NCBI GenBank assembly: GCA_934617135.1
Contig: CAKTUC010000020.1
Location: forward strand, 1-20,274
DNA: 20,274 nt
Reading direction: 5' to 3'
DNA from: an uncultured Collinsella sp.
GTDB taxonomy: Bacteria; Actinomycetota; Coriobacteriia; Coriobacteriales; Coriobacteriaceae
The notes under the pieces are model-generated. The model had not been told where the DNA came from. It did not search any database and saw only the letters and a program-made list of their open reading frames with translations. This document shows, piece by piece, positions 17,337 through 20,274 of the stretch; position 1 is the stretch's first letter; each line of letters begins with the position of its first letter. The translations under genes and the position numbers were made by a program.

Positions 17337-17469
17337 GGTTTCCCGTGGGGCGGGCACTGATGAAGTTTATCGCGAGTTCCGCACGAACAGGAGGCCACTT
17401 AATGTGGCCTCCGTCGTGAGCAGGACTGTAGAGCAGGAAACTTCATCAGTGCCCGCCCCACGGGAAACC
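17337..17469 (-). repeat. Structured palindromic repeat, copy B (inverted relative to copy A)
   Basis: The 32-nt arms 17337-17368 and 17438-17469 are exact inverted repeats. They enclose 69 nt, the same length as in copy A. The inner hairpin is GGAGGCCAC (17390-17398), loop TTAAT, GTGGCCTCC (17404-17412). On the minus strand the core reads like copy A: block 17420-17446 is the exact complement of 17092-17118 (27 nt), and block 17360-17385 is the exact complement of 17153-17178 (26 nt). The outer stem beyond ATGAAGTTT has no similarity to that of copy A. The orientation label is relative to copy A only. Confidence 0.9.
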
Positions 17470-17529
17470 GGCGGGATAGACGGGTCCAGATGGGGCTTTA
17501 ATGCATGGGTGGTCTGTGGCTGTGCAAAT

Positions 17530-17538
17530 GGGTATCAT
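17530..17538 (+). promoter_or_regulatory. Candidate promoter -10 for RNase J gene
   Basis: GGGTATCAT (TATCAT at 17533-17538) follows copy B of the repeat by 60 bp. It matches the GGGTANNAT form seen before lepA and the first dnaJ. It would give a leader of about 110 nt. No clear -35 box is visible. Confidence 0.5.
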
Positions 17539-17582
17539 ACTGTGGTTAATGCGTCGACTCCGTGATGCATGTTTGTACGTTC

Positions 17583-17650
17583 CCGACGGTCGGTTTGCCA
17601 GAAGCGCCCCGTCGGTTGTTCCAGACCCTGTTTCGAAGAAAGGAAACAAC
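17583..17650 (+). promoter_or_regulatory. Possible structured leader of RNase J mRNA
   Basis: CCGACGG (17583-17589) pairs with CCGTCGG (17609-17615). Directly after, GTTGTTCC (17615-17622) can pair with GGAAACAAC (17642-17650, one bulged A), covering the AGGA part of the ribosome binding site (17641-17644). A smaller TTTC/GAAA hairpin lies inside. This arrangement could limit translation of rnj. It was read by eye without an energy calculation. Confidence 0.4.
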
Positions 17651-17658
17651 ACTCACTT

Positions 17659-19329
17659 ATGGCAGCTAAAAAATCATCTCCCTTGAAGATCATCCCGCTC
17701 GGCGGCCTTGATGGCATCGGCAAGAACATGACGGTCTTCGAGTGCGGCGACGACATGGTGCTCGTCGACGCTGGCCTCATGTTCCCCGACGACTCCCAGC
17801 CCGGTATCGACCTGGTGCTTCCCGACTATACCTATGTTCTGGAGAACGAGGAAAAGCTCCGCGGCATTATCGTTACCCATGGCCACGAGGACCACACCGG
17901 TTCGCTTCCGTACCTGCTGCAGGACCTCAACAACAAGGTGCCCATCTTCTCGAGCAAGCTGACGCTCGGCTTTATCGAGGGCAAGCTCTCCGAGTTCCGC
18001 ATCCGTGCGCCCAAGTTCCGCGAGGTCAAGGGTGGCAGCCATGTTAACCTTGGCGGCATCTCGCTCGACTTCTTCTCGATGACGCACTCCATCCCGGGCG
18101 CTCTAGGCGTGTTCATCCGCACTAACCAGGGTACCGTCATGCACACCGGCGACTTTAAGCTCGATCAGACGCCCATCGATGGCGTCACGCCCGACTATGC
18201 CGCCATCAGCCGCTTTGCCAAGCAGGGCATCGACTTGCTGCTGTCCGACTCCACCAACGCCACGGTCCCCGGCTTTACCAAGTCCGAGGCCGAGGTCGGT
18301 CCCAACCTGCTGCATGCCATCAAGAATGCTCCGGGCCGCGTGTTCGTCGCGTCGTTCTCGAGTCACATCCATCGTCTGCAGCAGATCTGCGATGCCGCCC
18401 GCAAGTGCGGCCGCAAGGTCGTCGTGACCGGTCGTTCCATGCTCACCAACACTCGCGTGGCGCGCGAGCTGGGCTACCTCAACATCGACGATGCCGATAT
18501 TATCGATGCTTTCGATATCGATAACCTACCCGACGACAAGATCGTCGTCATGTGCACCGGCTCTCAGGGCGAGCCGCTGTCGGCGCTGTCGCGCATGGCC
18601 AACGGCGAGCACAAGACGCTCTCCATCCACGAGGGCGACACCGTCATTCTCTCGGCAACGCCGGTCCCTGGCAATGAGAAGGCCGTCCAGCAGGTCGTCA
18701 ACAGCCTGGCCAAGCTTGGCTGCGACGTGTGGGATAAGAACCGTGCCCTGGTGCATGTCTCGGGCCACGGCAGCCAGGAAGAGCTCAAGCTCCTGATGGC
18801 CATGGCCAAGCCCACCTACTTTATGCCGGTTCACGGCGAGGCCGTGCATCTGCGCGCCCATGCTCAGCTTGCTCGCAAGATGGGCCTCAAGGACGATCAC
18901 ATCTTTATCCTCGACAACGGTGACACGCTCGAGATGCGTGGCGGTATCGTCAGGCGCGGTACGCCCGTCGAGTCCGGCGTCGTCTATGTCGACGGCCTGC
19001 GCATCGGCGATACCGACCCCATCGTTCTGCGCGATCGCCAGAAGCTCGCCAACGACGGTATGGTCACGGCTGTTGCCATCGTCTCGCTCAAGCACAAGAA
19101 GATCGAGGCCATCGAGTTCTCGGGCCGTGGCGTCTCCTTTGCTATCGACGATCAGTTCTCTGAGGATGCTTCCGCGTCCATCATGAAGACGATTGAGAAG
19201 GGCAAGTTTAGCTTTACGAGCAGCGGCTCCGATGCCATTCGCAAGGCCGTGCGCGACTCGCTCTCCAACTTTATCTGGAGCCGTACGCGCACCCGTCCGA
19301 TGATCATCCCGGTCGTCATGGAGGTTTAG
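17659..19329 (+). CDS. rnj: Ribonuclease J
   Basis: RNase J is a metallo-beta-lactamase/beta-CASP enzyme with endonuclease and 5'-3' exonuclease activity in mRNA decay and rRNA maturation. The 556-residue product starts MAAKKSSPLKIIPLGGLDGIGKN. It has the metal motif THGHEDHTGS (His74, His76, Asp78, His79), MTHSIPGALGVFI, MHTGDFKLDQTP and LLLSDSTNA. The beta-CASP region follows (SFSSHIHRLQQI, VVVTGRSM, VMCTGSQGEPLSAL, ILSATPVPGNE, VSGHGSQEELKLL, PVHGE), then the C-terminal domain. The ATG at 17659 matches the family's N-terminus and length; an upstream ATG at 17569 lies in the leader. AAAGGAA (17639-17645) is a strong site, though spaced rather far (about 14 nt). The next gene overlaps its binding site with the end of rnj. 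Confidence 0.96.
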   Translation: MAAKKSSPLKIIPLGGLDGIGKNMTVFECGDDMVLVDAGLMFPDDSQPGIDLVLPDYTYVLENEEKLRGIIVTHGHEDHTGSLPYLLQDLNNKVPIFSSKLTLGFIEGKLSEFRIRAPKFREVKGGSHVNLGGISLDFFSMTHSIPGALGVFIRTNQGTVMHTGDFKLDQTPIDGVTPDYAAISRFAKQGIDLLLSDSTNATVPGFTKSEAEVGPNLLHAIKNAPGRVFVASFSSHIHRLQQICDAARKCGRKVVVTGRSMLTNTRVARELGYLNIDDADIIDAFDIDNLPDDKIVVMCTGSQGEPLSALSRMANGEHKTLSIHEGDTVILSATPVPGNEKAVQQVVNSLAKLGCDVWDKNRALVHVSGHGSQEELKLLMAMAKPTYFMPVHGEAVHLRAHAQLARKMGLKDDHIFILDNGDTLEMRGGIVRRGTPVESGVVYVDGLRIGDTDPIVLRDRQKLANDGMVTAVAIVSLKHKKIEAIEFSGRGVSFAIDDQFSEDASASIMKTIEKGKFSFTSSGSDAIRKAVRDSLSNFIWSRTRTRPMIIPVVMEV

Positions 19330-19330
19330 T

Positions 19331-20274
19331 TTGGCGCGCGGATCTGCACAAAACGCCAAAGGCAATAAAGCCAACAACCAACCGGCATCTGCTAAGGGTG
19401 CCGGTTCCCATCTTCGTGCCAATAAGGGCCACGAGGCCGAGTTCGACGATTTTGAGCCTTTGGTCGAGCCTTCGGCCAACCGCGATATCGCCGGTGTGGT
19501 CATCGCCGTTTTGGCGATTGCATCCTTCATTGCCGTGATTTCGCCGGCGACCGCACCCGTTACGGCTGCGGTTGCCGGTTTCTACCACTTGGGCTTTGGT
19601 CTGGGTGCCTATGTTTTGCCGATCGTCATCCTGCTGTTTGCCGCCACGCTTTTTTTGGGCGATGATTCGCCGCTCAACGTGCGCTCTGTTGCGGGCGGCG
19701 CGGTGGTCTTTGTCGCCGTCGTTTCTATCTTGTCGCTTATGGTGCCGGGCACCAGCGACTCGTGCGACCTAATGTTCACGCCGCAAAACCTGTCCGCCTC
19801 GGGTGGGTACATCGGTGCATTCATTGCGAGCGCGCTGCAGAACGCCCTGGGTAAGCCCATCGCGATGGTGGTCCTGTTGGGTCTGGCAGTCGTTGGCTTT
19901 GTCATCATCGGCTTTTCGGTGGGCGGCGTTTTGCGCTCTGCCCGCGACCGTGCGGCCGATTTTGCCGAGCGCCGTCGTGCCGACGTCAACGCGAGCCCGT
20001 GGGGTGACGATGAAGCCCTTTCGGTCCCCGGTATTGCCCGTCCTCACCTGAGCATTCTGCGCCAAAAGGGTTCCGATGCTGCTGTGACTACGGTTATGGG
20101 CGGCGAGGTCGATCCGATTCTGGACGATGAGGACGAGGATGAGGACCCGTTTGTCGACGTGTCCGATGCTGTAGAGGCCGAGCGCGCCAAGACGACGCTG
20201 CTGCCGCGCCGTCATGCCAAGAAGGGCAAGTCGGCTCCCAAGCTCAATACGAGTGAGCCCGACCCGTCTTGGTC
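19331..20274 (+). CDS. ftsK: FtsK/SpoIIIE family DNA translocase, N-terminal part (3' end outside window)
   Basis: The frame is open from a TTG at 19331 to the window edge (314 codons). GGAGG at 19320-19324, inside the end of rnj, is correctly spaced for this TTG, and only one base separates it from the rnj stop. The protein begins with about 50 polar residues (MARGSAQNAKGNKANNQ...). About four membrane helices follow (roughly residues 53-71, 85-109, 119-138 and 177-200), with FYHLGFGLGAYVLPIVILLFA typical of the FtsK/SpoIIIE membrane domain by its start FYHLGFGLGAY. A charged linker with an acidic run (LDDEDEDEDPF) comes next. The ATPase motor would lie beyond the window, so the family call rests on the membrane domain and on the common RNase J-FtsK neighbourhood. 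In the family, the protein pumps chromosomal DNA through the closing septum. Confidence 0.85.
   Translation, partial: MARGSAQNAKGNKANNQPASAKGAGSHLRANKGHEAEFDDFEPLVEPSANRDIAGVVIAVLAIASFIAVISPATAPVTAAVAGFYHLGFGLGAYVLPIVILLFAATLFLGDDSPLNVRSVAGGAVVFVAVVSILSLMVPGTSDSCDLMFTPQNLSASGGYIGAFIASALQNALGKPIAMVVLLGLAVVGFVIIGFSVGGVLRSARDRAADFAERRRADVNASPWGDDEALSVPGIARPHLSILRQKGSDAAVTTVMGGEVDPILDDEDEDEDPFVDVSDAVEAERAKTTLLPRRHAKKGKSAPKLNTSEPDPSW

Noticed and set aside
17060..17469. CRISPR array or retron RNA
   Set aside because: There are only two copies, inverted rather than direct, with no spacers, no cas genes and no reverse transcriptase gene in the window.
17446..17780. Small open frames around the rnj leader on both strands (68, 61 and 81 codons)
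   Set aside because: No binding sites or recognisable domains; they overlap the repeat arm, the leader or rnj itself.

Overview
The window is a G+C-rich bacterial chromosome segment with every convincing gene on the + strand. The order comEC-holA-rpsT-lepA-(dus)-hemW-dnaJ ... mtaB-phoH-ybeY-dgkA-era-recO is a very old housekeeping layout. The high G+C, TANNNT-type -10 boxes, a probable leaderless gene and the protein sequences suggest an actinobacterium of class Coriobacteriia, most likely Collinsella or a relative. That placement is inference, not a database result.

Layout. 1-2210: 3' end of comEC (DNA uptake channel) and holA (clamp-loader delta). 2344-2681: rpsT with its own promoter and terminator. 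2707-6801: tight run lepA-dus-hemW, apparently started by a promoter only 7 nt before the lepA start codon. 6860-9193: two tandem dnaJ genes. The first is an unusual DnaJ whose last third is replaced by membrane segments; the second is canonical. 9203-14197: tightly packed run mtaB-phoH-ybeY-dgkA-era-recO (tRNA modification, RNA maturation, lipid-carrier kinase, ribosome assembly GTPase, recombination). 14222-17068: rpsO and pnp with structured leaders and a terminator each. 17060-17469: two inverted copies of a palindromic repeat. 17659-19329: RNase J. 19331-end: 5' part of an FtsK/SpoIIIE DNA translocase.

Functionally the genes centre on translation and RNA: ribosomal proteins S20 and S15, LepA, Era, YbeY, tRNA modification (Dus, MtaB) and the two major exoribonucleases (PNPase, RNase J). 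Chaperones, replication and recombination genes are interspersed.

The best candidate for something undescribed is the pnp-rnj intergenic region. Two 87-bp cores lie in inverted orientation. They share two blocks of 27 and 26 nt without a difference. Their apical hairpins differ by three compensatory base-pair changes, and their long outer stems are unrelated in sequence yet each almost or exactly self-complementary (41-nt arms with 39 matches; 32-nt arms with none missing). This is the signature of a structured repeat family whose fold, rather than its stem sequence, is maintained. Secondary points of interest are the membrane-fused DnaJ in the place where hrcA often sits, an Era with a 60-residue acidic N-terminal extension, a recurrent GGGTANNAT promoter motif, and hairpins around the ribosome binding sites of pnp and rnj.
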